Shown here: positions 6,076 to 13,542 of the stretch, piece after piece
Numbering within the stretch: the first letter of the stretch is position 1
Layout: the number at the start of each line of letters is the position of its first letter
Assembly: GCA_008016945.1 (NCBI GenBank)
Contig: SSGN01000078.1
Coordinates: forward strand, 1-13,801
Direction of reading: 5' to 3'
Source of the DNA: Flavobacteriales bacterium
GTDB lineage: Bacteria > Bacteroidota > Bacteroidia > Flavobacteriales > PHOS-HE28
DNA: 13,801 nt
Position numbers and translations under genes: made by a program
The notes under the pieces: model-generated
What the model was told of the DNA's origin: nothing
Databases searched by the model: none
Seen by the model: the letters and a program-made list of their open reading frames with translations, nothing else

Positions 6076-6900
6076 ATGCGTGATCGTCTCATCCACATCG
6101 TTCTGCCGGTCGTTACCTTGCTGGTCATCGTATGGGGTGGGTGGTTGTGGCTCCGGAGCTATACCCTGCACGGCATCGCATCGCGGGTGCCGGACCTCAA
6201 AGGCCTGTCGTTGGCAGAGGCCACAGCCATGTTGGAGGATCGGGATCTGCGCGCCATGGTGATCGATTCGGTGTATCAAGACGGGGCGCCGAAAGGCAGC
6301 GTGGTCGACCAGGACCCTCGCTCGGGCGAGGAGGTGAAGCCCGGACGGAAGATCTACTTGGTGCTCAACGCCAGCCAGCCGAAGATGATCGACATGCCCA
6401 AGCTGGTGGACCTGAGTAAACGGCAAGCCATCTCCGTGCTGGACATCATCGGCCTCAAGGTGAAGGAGCTACAATACAAGCCGGACCCTTGTGTGGATTG
6501 TGTGATCGCCCAGCTCTACCAGGGCCAACCCATCGCACCGGACGCCCGGATCAGGCGGGGCGAGGCGATCACCTTGGTGCTGGGCAGCGGCGATCATGGC
6601 GAAAGGGTGCCCGTGCCGGACCTGGTCGGCCTCACCCATGCGGAGGTCCAGATGGTGTTGAACATGGCCTCGCTGAACCTTGGGGTGGTGGTGGAATGCC
6701 TGAATTGCAATACCGTGGCTGATTCCACGTTGGCGAGGGTGCACCGTCAATCGCCCATGGCGAATGCCAACCAACACATCGCCTTGGGGAGTATCATCGA
6801 TATCTGGCTCACCACCGACACCGTGGGATTGCGCCCCATTCCAGGCTGGGACGACCCATCGCGCCACACACGAACCGATACCCTTCATGCCGATCAATAG
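6076..6900 (+). CDS. Membrane-anchored protein with three PASTA domains
   Basis: The 274-residue product has a short cytoplasmic N-terminus, one membrane helix (about 7-27) and a periplasmic part with three consecutive PASTA repeats (about 38-98, 104-170 and 177-247), then a hydrophilic tail. Typical PASTA wording repeats in each: VPDLKGLSLAEATAMLE, MPKLVDLSKRQAISVLD and VPDLVGLTHAEVQMVLN at the repeat starts, and DQDPRSGEEVKPG, LYQGQPIAPDARIRRG and RQSPMANANQHIALGS near the ends. PASTA domains are known to bind peptidoglycan or act as scaffolds; there is no kinase or transpeptidase domain here. Repeats 2 and 3 each carry a CxxC (139-142 and 208-211) in matching positions. The gene is divergent from ddl, which supports a cell-wall role, and its last 14 bases overlap the next gene. 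Confidence 0.88.
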   Translation: MRDRLIHIVLPVVTLLVIVWGGWLWLRSYTLHGIASRVPDLKGLSLAEATAMLEDRDLRAMVIDSVYQDGAPKGSVVDQDPRSGEEVKPGRKIYLVLNASQPKMIDMPKLVDLSKRQAISVLDIIGLKVKELQYKPDPCVDCVIAQLYQGQPIAPDARIRRGEAITLVLGSGDHGERVPVPDLVGLTHAEVQMVLNMASLNLGVVVECLNCNTVADSTLARVHRQSPMANANQHIALGSIIDIWLTTDTVGLRPIPGWDDPSRHTRTDTLHADQ

Positions 6901-9142
6901 GCTGTTCCTCATCCTTGGCCTGCTCTGTTCCACGGCCGTGTCGCGGGCACAGGGCGGAGAATCCATACAGGCCCTTTCCGCACGCCCTGTGGAAGAGGTG
7001 CTCCATGCCAAGTCGAACGATGGTGTGAACCGCCATTTCAACTACCTGTTCGAGACCCAGCAGCTGCCCCTGATGGATGATTTCTCCATCGATCGCACAC
7101 GCAAGCGCAATGCCCAGGTCGGCGATGCCGGGGTGTCCTTGGCCAATACCGTGTACAGGCTGGAGGTGGCGGGCGTCTCCACACCGGGAATGCGTTTCTC
7201 ACTGGATACCACCTTCCGCACGCAGATCGATGGCAGCACCCCACCGGTGGTCACGCGCACACCCTTGCCCAGTTCGCAGGTCACGGTGCGCGACCTCTCG
7301 GTGTACCCACCCACCACCACGGTGGTGGAGGCCTGGCCGGCGTACAACATCCGCGACTCCATCACCGCGCCTCCAGCGGATACCATTCACCTGCAGACCC
7401 CGGCCCTTACCCAGGACTCGTTGCTGGTGTACGATGTTGCCGCTGCAACAGGGACCTACATCATGAACGGGGTTCCCACGCCGTTGATCCTTTGGCAGGA
7501 CGATGATGTGTACATCAATGGGACCTATCCGGTGGATCCACCCACCATCGGCGTGGCCACCTTCGATGGGTTGGCACGCACCGGGTATCCATACGACTTC
7601 GCCAACTACAGTGCTTATGGCCGGGCGGATAGGCTCACCTCCGTTCCGATCAACCTCGAGTACCCCGCGAGCGATTCCATCTACCTGAGCTTCTTCTACC
7701 AGGCCAAGGGCCTAAGTGGCGATACCCTGCCTCAGCTCGGCGACAGTCTGTTGCTCGAGTTCTATGCGCCCATGGAGGATTCCTGGTATCGGGTGTGGGG
7801 CCTCCCCTACGTGGACCAGGCACCATTCCAGCAGGTGCTCATTCGGGTCGATGCCGCCCGCTTCTTGAAGCAGGGTTTCCAGTTCCGGTTCGTGAATTAC
7901 GCCACGCTAAGTGGTGCGTTCGATCACTGGCACCTCGACTATGTGCGCTTGGGCCGGCAGCGTTCGTTCAACGATGTGCGCATCGTTGATGTGGCGTACG
8001 TGTATCCGGAGGCGAGCATCCTGCAGACGTATACCTCCGTTCCGTTCGATCATTTCCAATCAAGCCCGGGCACCCTCATGGCGCAGGAGGTGGTGGAGCG
8101 GGTACGCAACCTGGACATCAACGACCGCCTGATCGAATATGGCATGACAGCGCGCAACGAGGACGGTGGGCCGGTCTCGAGCTTCGTCAATGGAGTGAGC
8201 CCCAACGGCAACGCGGCCACTATCATCAGCACCGGTCATCCGATCAACAGTCCACCGAACGATTTCGTGTTCGACAACACGCCCTCGACCGACGTGGCCT
8301 TCTGGGATGTGCGGTTCCTCGCAGAAGCGACCCCGGACATCAATCAGTACAACGACACCATGCGGTTCACGCAGGAACTGAGCAACTATTACGCCTACGA
8401 CGACGGGTCGGCGGAGATGGGATACAGCCTCAACTCCGCAGGAGCGAAACTCGCGTACCGGTACGACCTGATCGTGCCGGATTCCCTTCGTGCGGTGCGG
8501 CTCTACTTCAATCCTATGGCGAACCAGACACCCGACCCCGCGCCGGCTCAAGGCTCGTTCCTGCTCACCGTATGGAGCAGCCTTTCACCCGAGGTGATCC
8601 TGCATCAGAACTACTCCTACTCCTCACCGGAGTATCGCCTCGATGGCATCAACAAGTTCGTGGAGTATCCCTTGGATAGCACCATCGCCGTACAGGGCAC
8701 CATTTACGTCGGCTGGGTACAGACCAACGCGGTGAAGATGAACCTCGGGTTCGACCGCAATCGGAACAACCGATCGAAGATCCACTACAACGTTGGTGGC
8801 GGCTTCCAGACCACGAGTTTCAATGGTTCGCTCATGATGCGGCCGGTGATGGTCTCCGAGGTGGATCCCTGGGCTTCGGTGCCTGAGCACCATGAAGCCG
8901 GGGAGTTGCGTATCCACCCCAACCCGGCATCCGGTACGGTGCGCATCGCATGGTCGGGCGACCGGCCTGTGCGCTCCACCCTGCAGTGCCTGGATGCAAC
9001 GGGGCGCCTGGTATGGAGCGAGCGGGTGGGTGGAACGAACGAATTCAGTGTCACTGCGGTCGCCAACGGCTTGTATGTGGTACGCTTGCTCGATGAGCAG
9101 GGCATGGTGTATGCACAAGGCCGCCTCGTGGTGCAGCACTGA
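6887..9142 (+). CDS. Secreted protein with T9SS type A C-terminal sorting domain, unknown function
   Basis: I place the start at the ATG at 6887 because it opens a clear signal peptide (MPINRLFLILGLLCSTAVSRAQG), giving 751 residues; the frame is open for 41 codons upstream without one. The C-terminal 80 or so residues (from about 669; ELRIHPNPASGTVRIAW, then LDATGRLVW and GLYVVRLLDEQG) form a T9SS sorting domain of the Por_Secre_tail type, so the protein should cross the outer membrane and be surface-bound or released. The middle is beta-rich: about 264-350 (IYLSFFYQAKG ... FRFVNYATLSGAFDHWHLDYV) resembles a jelly-roll, MAM-like module. I recognise no catalytic motif. It overlaps the PASTA gene by 14 bases and the rluD start by one, so translation is probably coupled. 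Confidence 0.85.
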   Translation: MPINRLFLILGLLCSTAVSRAQGGESIQALSARPVEEVLHAKSNDGVNRHFNYLFETQQLPLMDDFSIDRTRKRNAQVGDAGVSLANTVYRLEVAGVSTPGMRFSLDTTFRTQIDGSTPPVVTRTPLPSSQVTVRDLSVYPPTTTVVEAWPAYNIRDSITAPPADTIHLQTPALTQDSLLVYDVAAATGTYIMNGVPTPLILWQDDDVYINGTYPVDPPTIGVATFDGLARTGYPYDFANYSAYGRADRLTSVPINLEYPASDSIYLSFFYQAKGLSGDTLPQLGDSLLLEFYAPMEDSWYRVWGLPYVDQAPFQQVLIRVDAARFLKQGFQFRFVNYATLSGAFDHWHLDYVRLGRQRSFNDVRIVDVAYVYPEASILQTYTSVPFDHFQSSPGTLMAQEVVERVRNLDINDRLIEYGMTARNEDGGPVSSFVNGVSPNGNAATIISTGHPINSPPNDFVFDNTPSTDVAFWDVRFLAEATPDINQYNDTMRFTQELSNYYAYDDGSAEMGYSLNSAGAKLAYRYDLIVPDSLRAVRLYFNPMANQTPDPAPAQGSFLLTVWSSLSPEVILHQNYSYSSPEYRLDGINKFVEYPLDSTIAVQGTIYVGWVQTNAVKMNLGFDRNRNNRSKIHYNVGGGFQTTSFNGSLMMRPVMVSEVDPWASVPEHHEAGELRIHPNPASGTVRIAWSGDRPVRSTLQCLDATGRLVWSERVGGTNEFSVTAVANGLYVVRLLDEQGMVYAQGRLVVQH

Positions 9143-10227
9143 TGGAGCACGGGATCGATACCGCCTCGGACGAGCAGGAGCTCTACGAGCATCACCGCAT
9201 CGTCTGCGATCCCAAGCAGTCGTTGATCCGGCTGGATAAGTTCCTCTTCGATCGCCTGGCGAACACCTCCCGCAACCGTATTCAGGTGGCGGCGAAAGCG
9301 GGCAATGTCCTGGTGAACGGGAGCGCGGCGAAACCCAGCCAGAAAGTGAAACCCGGGGACGAGATCAGCATCGTGTTGCCGTATCCGCAACGCGAGGTGG
9401 AGATCCTGCCCGAGGACATTCCGCTGGAGGTGTTGTACGAGGATGAGCACCTTCTGGTCATCAACAAACAGGCGGGTCTTGTGGTCCATCCCGGCCACGG
9501 CAACTGGACCGGTACGTTGGTGAACGCCTTGCTTTTTCATTTCGGCAAATTGCCCAGTGCGCCTGGGGCGGAGATCCCGCGGCCCGGTCTCGTGCATCGC
9601 CTGGACAAGGACACCAGCGGCGTGATGGTGGTTGGCAAGACCGAAGAAGCGCTCACGCATCTGGCGCGCCAGTTCTTCGATCGTACCAGTGATCGGCGTT
9701 ACAATGCCCTGGTATGGGGCGACTTCGCCGAGGACGAAGGGGTGATCGAGGGCCACATCGGTCGCAGCGTGAAGGATCGCACCGTGCAGTTCGTGTATCC
9801 GGAAGGTGACCAAGGGAAGCCTGCGGTGACACGTTGGAAGGTGCTCGAACGGTTCCGGTACACCACGTTGGTGGAGTGCAAGTTGGAGACCGGCCGAACA
9901 CACCAGATCCGTGTGCACATGCAGTGGAAGGGCCATCCGCTCTTCAACGATGCGGCCTACGGCGGTGACCGTGTACTGAAGGGCACCACCTTCACCAAGT
10001 ACCGGCAGTTCGTGGAGAATTGCTTCCGCCAGTTGCCGCGTCAGGCCCTGCACGCCCGCACGCTCGATATCGATCACCCGGTCACCGGTAAGCGCATGCA
10101 CTTCGAAAGCCCCTTGCCGGCGGATATGAATGCCGTGCTGGAGAAGTGGCGCACCTACACCAGCGCCACCGGGTCGGATGAGGGGGAGACGCCTTTCGAT
10201 GCCGAAGCGGCGAACAACATGCGGTGA
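9142..10227 (+). CDS. rluD: RluD-family 23S rRNA pseudouridine synthase
   Basis: The ATG at 9142 shares a base with the preceding stop (TGATG) and gives 361 residues. An S4-type RNA-binding domain comes first (about 28-90: LDKFLFDRLANTSRNRIQ, VLVNG, KPGDEISI), then the RluA-type catalytic domain with VINKQAGLVVHPGHGN (106-121) and HRLDKDTSG (152-160), where Asp155 is the catalytic aspartate. GRTHQIRVHM, then GHPLFNDAAYGG, and QALHARTLDI are further family motifs. RluD converts uridines in helix 69 of 23S rRNA (1911, 1915 and 1917 in E. coli numbering) to pseudouridine; closely related RluC/RluA enzymes act elsewhere, so the target is inferred from the S4 domain and length. The last 25 residues are acidic and look disordered. 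Its stop abuts the stop of the convergent small membrane gene. Confidence 0.92.
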   Translation: MEHGIDTASDEQELYEHHRIVCDPKQSLIRLDKFLFDRLANTSRNRIQVAAKAGNVLVNGSAAKPSQKVKPGDEISIVLPYPQREVEILPEDIPLEVLYEDEHLLVINKQAGLVVHPGHGNWTGTLVNALLFHFGKLPSAPGAEIPRPGLVHRLDKDTSGVMVVGKTEEALTHLARQFFDRTSDRRYNALVWGDFAEDEGVIEGHIGRSVKDRTVQFVYPEGDQGKPAVTRWKVLERFRYTTLVECKLETGRTHQIRVHMQWKGHPLFNDAAYGGDRVLKGTTFTKYRQFVENCFRQLPRQALHARTLDIDHPVTGKRMHFESPLPADMNAVLEKWRTYTSATGSDEGETPFDAEAANNMR

Positions 10228-10446
10228 TCATCGATCGAAGAGCCCGCGTACAAGGCTCAGTCCGAAGGTGAGGAGCATGGCCGTGCCGAAGATCCAGAAG
10301 TAGAGCTTCCAGTAGGATGCCTGCCGATAGAAACGTGGGTCGTACGGCGTCTTCTTCGACCAGGTGTGCAACAGCCAATGGATCGGCCATACCACGATCG
10401 TGAAGATCAAGGCGTAGAAGGCGAGCAGTGCGAAGAAGAGGGTCAT
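10228..10446 (-). CDS. Small two-helix membrane protein, unknown function
   Basis: This 72-residue product has two hydrophobic segments, about 3-27 and 48-67, separated by a basic, aromatic-rich linker (WSKKTPYDPRFYRQASYW). Its ATG overlaps the menE stop as ATGA, the same junction used throughout the men operon, which argues that it is a real, translated, last gene of that operon. I recognise no family. The location suggests a link to the membrane or to quinone metabolism, but this is guesswork; it may be a conserved small inner-membrane protein carried along with menE. Confidence 0.65.
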   Translation of the reverse strand: MTLFFALLAFYALIFTIVVWPIHWLLHTWSKKTPYDPRFYRQASYWKLYFWIFGTAMLLTFGLSLVRGLFDR

Positions 10447-11528
10447 GGCTGCGCGCGGATCACCTTGCCTGCGGAGGTGCGGCGGAACACGGGCACCGCG
10501 CGTACCCGTCGCGGAAGCTCATGTGGGTGCAACACACCCATGAGCAGGGGCATCACTTCGGACAACACCTCATCCTCGGGGCGCGGGCATTCCAGCACCA
10601 GCAGCACCGCCTGGCCGAGCACATCGTCCGTTGTGGCGGTGAAATAGTGCGCATAGGGGATCACGGCAGCGGTCCTGGCCTCCAGTTGCTCGGGGAAGAT
10701 CTTCTTACCGCCGCTCAGGATCACGTTGTCGTAGCGGCCAAGCCACGTGAATCGGCGATCGCCATCGAGTTCGGCGAAGTCGTTGGTGACGTGCTGGGGA
10801 ACGCTCAGGTGCGGGGTGTACACCACCAGGCATCCGCGAGGGTCACGCCCGAATCGGACATCGCCCAGTGCGTTGAACGTGCTGCTCCGTGTTTCGCCGT
10901 TCACGGTGCGCAGGGCCACATGCGTCACCGTTTCGGTGCTGCCGTAGCCGATGTGCACCTTGGTGCGCAGGCCCTGCACGGCCTGTACCAAAGCCTCGCT
11001 CACCGGTCCGCCACCCAACAGGATGGTCTCGAACTGGGCCTCCACACGTGCGCGATCCTCCTTCAATGCGCGGTGCAGCTGCAAGGGTACCATGGCCGCG
11101 AAGCGGAAGCGGTCTTCGGTGCGCAGGTGTTCCAACACGCTCCCACGCGGATCGATCACATGCAGGTCCAGGCCGATAACGAAGCCGCGTACCAGCATCA
11201 TCTTGCCGGCGATGAAGTCGCTGGGCAGGCAGTGCAGCACGCGATCACCCTCGGCAAGGCCGAAGGTGCGCGCGGTCAGTTGCGCGCTGGCGACAAGGTC
11301 CGCATGGGGAATGGTGAACTTCTTCGGAGGCCCGGTGGTGCCACTGGTGGTGGCGTGGAGTCCGGCTTCGTGGCCGAGGTCGCGCAGCGTAGTCACAATG
11401 GAAGCGGCCCAGGCACGGTCCTCGGAACGCGGACCGGTCAAGGCCATGTAACGGTCGATCGCCTGTTCGCGGCTCAGCCGTTCGCCGTTCAACGTGATCC
11501 ACCGGAAGAGGTCCGCCCGGTCGTTCAT
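10443..11528 (-). CDS. menE: o-succinylbenzoate--CoA ligase (MenE)
   Basis: This is an acyl-adenylate-forming enzyme that activates o-succinylbenzoate with ATP and CoA in menaquinone synthesis. The phosphate-binding loop is TSGTTGPPKK (61-70). Later motifs are IGYGSTETVTHVA for the adenylate site, WLGRYDNVILSGGKKIFPEQLE containing the domain hinge, and RRTSAGKVIR at the C-terminus with the lysine expected to contact the adenylate. At 361 residues it is shorter than E. coli MenE (about 450), with a reduced N-terminal domain; the core motifs are intact, so it should be functional. Identification as MenE rather than another CoA ligase rests mainly on its place: the start overlaps the menC stop (ATGA), with menA upstream. 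Confidence 0.9.
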   Translation of the reverse strand: MNDRADLFRWITLNGERLSREQAIDRYMALTGPRSEDRAWAASIVTTLRDLGHEAGLHATTSGTTGPPKKFTIPHADLVASAQLTARTFGLAEGDRVLHCLPSDFIAGKMMLVRGFVIGLDLHVIDPRGSVLEHLRTEDRFRFAAMVPLQLHRALKEDRARVEAQFETILLGGGPVSEALVQAVQGLRTKVHIGYGSTETVTHVALRTVNGETRSSTFNALGDVRFGRDPRGCLVVYTPHLSVPQHVTNDFAELDGDRRFTWLGRYDNVILSGGKKIFPEQLEARTAAVIPYAHYFTATTDDVLGQAVLLVLECPRPEDEVLSEVMPLLMGVLHPHELPRRVRAVPVFRRTSAGKVIRAQP

Positions 11529-12580
11529 GATCCGAAACGGGAGAGGTCCCAGGAAACTTCGGGACGGTAGCGCAGTTCGCCTCGCTCGGCCAGCAGGGGA
11601 GAGGGGATGTTATCCCCATACACGCTCCCTGTCCCCAAGCCCTGCGCCAGGTCCACGTCCAGTGTCGCCGTCCATTGCGCGATCGCGTTCAGCCCGATGC
11701 TGCTTTCCAGCGCGCTGGTGATCCACCAGCCGATGTTGCGTGCCTTCGCCAGATCGATCCACTCCTGCGTGGCCACCCAGCCACCCACGAGGCTCGGCTT
11801 GATCACGATGAACCGCGGCCGCACGTTGTCCAGCAGGTCGCGCTTTGCGTCCGCGTGGTTCTGGCCGATCAGGTCCTCGTCCAGCGCGATCGGCACCGGC
11901 GAGCGTTCGCAGAGTTCGGCCATCACCTCATAGAGCCCTGGCGCCACCGGTTGCTCGATGCTATGCACCTGCAATGCGGCCAACCGTTCCAGCACGGGCA
12001 TCGCCTCGCGCGCGCCGAACGCGCCGTTCGCATCCACGCGCAGGGTGATGTCGCCCGGACCGAACTCCTGGCGCACCGCGCGCAACAGGTCCAGTTCATC
12101 ATCGATCCCGATGGCGCCGATCTTCATCTTCACGGTGGTGAAACCTTTCTCGATCTGCTCGCGGATGCGCTGCTTCATCGTGGCCTTGTCGCCCATCCAC
12201 ACCAGTCCATTGATCGGTATGGCCTGCCTGCCGAGCGTGAACGGTGAGGGGAAGAGCTCCTTCGTGCCGCTTACCGCAAGGTCGCGCAGGCATTGCTCCA
12301 CGGCGAAACGCACGCTGGGCACGGCCACCAGGTCGGTGCGCAGGCGCTGCTCCCAGTCGGTGGTGTTGGCGCATAGCTCCAGGAGTTTGGTGCGCACGTC
12401 GGCGGGGAACTCCCTGCTGTGGCCTGGGAAGAGCGCAGCCTCGCCGATGCCCCGGATCTGCGGACGGTCCGTATCCCACGCGATCAGGTACCACACCGTA
12501 CGGGCATGGATCGCCCCCTTGGAGGTGCCCAGTTCGAAACGAGGGGTGAGCGTGTGCTCGATCCAGCGCGCGGCGATCAT
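11525..12580 (-). CDS. menC: o-succinylbenzoate synthase (MenC), enolase superfamily
   Basis: The 351-residue protein dehydrates SHCHC to o-succinylbenzoate in menaquinone synthesis. Enolase-superfamily catalytic elements are all visible: TVKMKIG (149-155) with acid/base lysines 151 and 153, RVDANGAF with metal ligand Asp183, IEQPV with Glu209, LDEDL with Asp234, and IKPSLVGG with the opposing base Lys261, followed by TSALESSIGL. Related muconate-lactonizing and dipeptide-epimerase enzymes share this layout, but the overlapping menA and menE genes (ATGA on both sides) make MenC the strong choice. The start at 12580 is fixed by that overlap with the menA stop. Confidence 0.92.
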   Translation of the reverse strand: MIAARWIEHTLTPRFELGTSKGAIHARTVWYLIAWDTDRPQIRGIGEAALFPGHSREFPADVRTKLLELCANTTDWEQRLRTDLVAVPSVRFAVEQCLRDLAVSGTKELFPSPFTLGRQAIPINGLVWMGDKATMKQRIREQIEKGFTTVKMKIGAIGIDDELDLLRAVRQEFGPGDITLRVDANGAFGAREAMPVLERLAALQVHSIEQPVAPGLYEVMAELCERSPVPIALDEDLIGQNHADAKRDLLDNVRPRFIVIKPSLVGGWVATQEWIDLAKARNIGWWITSALESSIGLNAIAQWTATLDVDLAQGLGTGSVYGDNIPSPLLAERGELRYRPEVSWDLSRFGS

Positions 12581-13494
12581 ACCGCAAGGATAACGCCCAG
12601 CGCGAACAGCAGCGCGGTGAAGAAGGTGGTCAGGGCGAGGACCTTCAGTTGCGGGTCAAGGGCACGTGGCTCGGGAGTGGACCACACGCGGTACAGGTGC
12701 ATGAGGAAGACGGGTGAAGTGAGCAGGAACAGCCACATCGTCCATCCGAGATCGGCCATCAGCGCGAAGCCTACCAAGCCGAGCATCCCGCCGATGATCA
12801 GTAGTGTGTGGTAGATACGTGCGTTCGACGGACCCATACGTACCACGAGCGTGCGCTTTCCGCTCGCCTCGTCGTTCACGATGTCGCGCATGTTGTTCAC
12901 GTTGAGCACGCCTGTACTCAGGAGCCCGATGCCGATGGCGGGCAGGAGCACGGGCATGGCGAACTGCGTGGTGTGCAGATGGAATGTTCCGCATACGCCC
13001 ACGATACCGAAGAACAGGAACACGCTGATGTCACCCAATCCGGCGTAGCCGTATGGGTTCTTGCCGAACGTGTATTTCACCGCAGCGCCGATGGCGAGCA
13101 GGCCGATGAGTAGGAAAGCAAGTGTCTGGAACGACAGGCCAAGCGCGACCGTGATCAACGCACAACCGCTCAGGAAGGCCAGCGTGCCGCAGATGAGCAT
13201 GGCACGTCGCATCTGTTCCGGTGTGATCGCGCCGCTTTGCACGGCCCGTTGCGGACCGACACGTTCGCTGTTGTCCGTGCCGTGTTGATGATCGCCAAGG
13301 TCGTTGGCGAGATTGCTCAGGATCTGAAGTAGCACGGCTGTGAGCAACGCAAGGACAAGGACAACAGGCCGAAAATGCGATGGCCCACTGTATCGCCAAT
13401 TATCGGCGAAGCATGCCAACGCACTCCCTACGATGATGCTGCTCACCGCCAAGGGCAGCGTACGCAGGCGGAAGGCGTGGAGCCAGTGTTTCAT
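12577..13494 (-). CDS. menA: 1,4-dihydroxy-2-naphthoate polyprenyltransferase (MenA)
   Basis: This UbiA-family integral membrane enzyme attaches the polyprenyl tail to 1,4-dihydroxy-2-naphthoate, giving demethylmenaquinone. The first aspartate-rich motif is NLANDLGDHQHGTDN (61-75) followed by RVGPQRAVQSGAIT, and the second is NVNNMRDIVNDEASGKRTL (198-216). Roughly eight to nine hydrophobic segments fill the rest. I prefer the ATG at 13494 (305 residues, MKHWLHAFRLRTLPLA), where family similarity begins; an ATG 12 bases earlier would add MHPR. The RVGPQRAVQSG sequence is typical of MenA rather than UbiA proper. The stop overlaps the menC start (ATGA). MenF, MenD, MenH and MenB are not in this window. 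Confidence 0.93.
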   Translation of the reverse strand: MKHWLHAFRLRTLPLAVSSIIVGSALACFADNWRYSGPSHFRPVVLVLALLTAVLLQILSNLANDLGDHQHGTDNSERVGPQRAVQSGAITPEQMRRAMLICGTLAFLSGCALITVALGLSFQTLAFLLIGLLAIGAAVKYTFGKNPYGYAGLGDISVFLFFGIVGVCGTFHLHTTQFAMPVLLPAIGIGLLSTGVLNVNNMRDIVNDEASGKRTLVVRMGPSNARIYHTLLIIGGMLGLVGFALMADLGWTMWLFLLTSPVFLMHLYRVWSTPEPRALDPQLKVLALTTFFTALLFALGVILAV

Positions 13495-13542
13495 GCGGGG
13501 ATGCACAAGGGGATGATGATCACATCGGTCCGTGCCATCCCG

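Noticed and set aside
8785..10101. Minus-strand 438-codon open frame opposite the T9SS gene end and rluD
   Set aside because: It crosses the boundary between two well-supported genes, has no recognisable domain, and is rich in His, Gln and Arg, as expected of a shadow frame.
10428..11570. Plus-strand 380-codon open frame opposite menE
   Set aside because: menE carries all adenylate-forming motifs on the other strand; this frame has none and has the same shadow-like composition.
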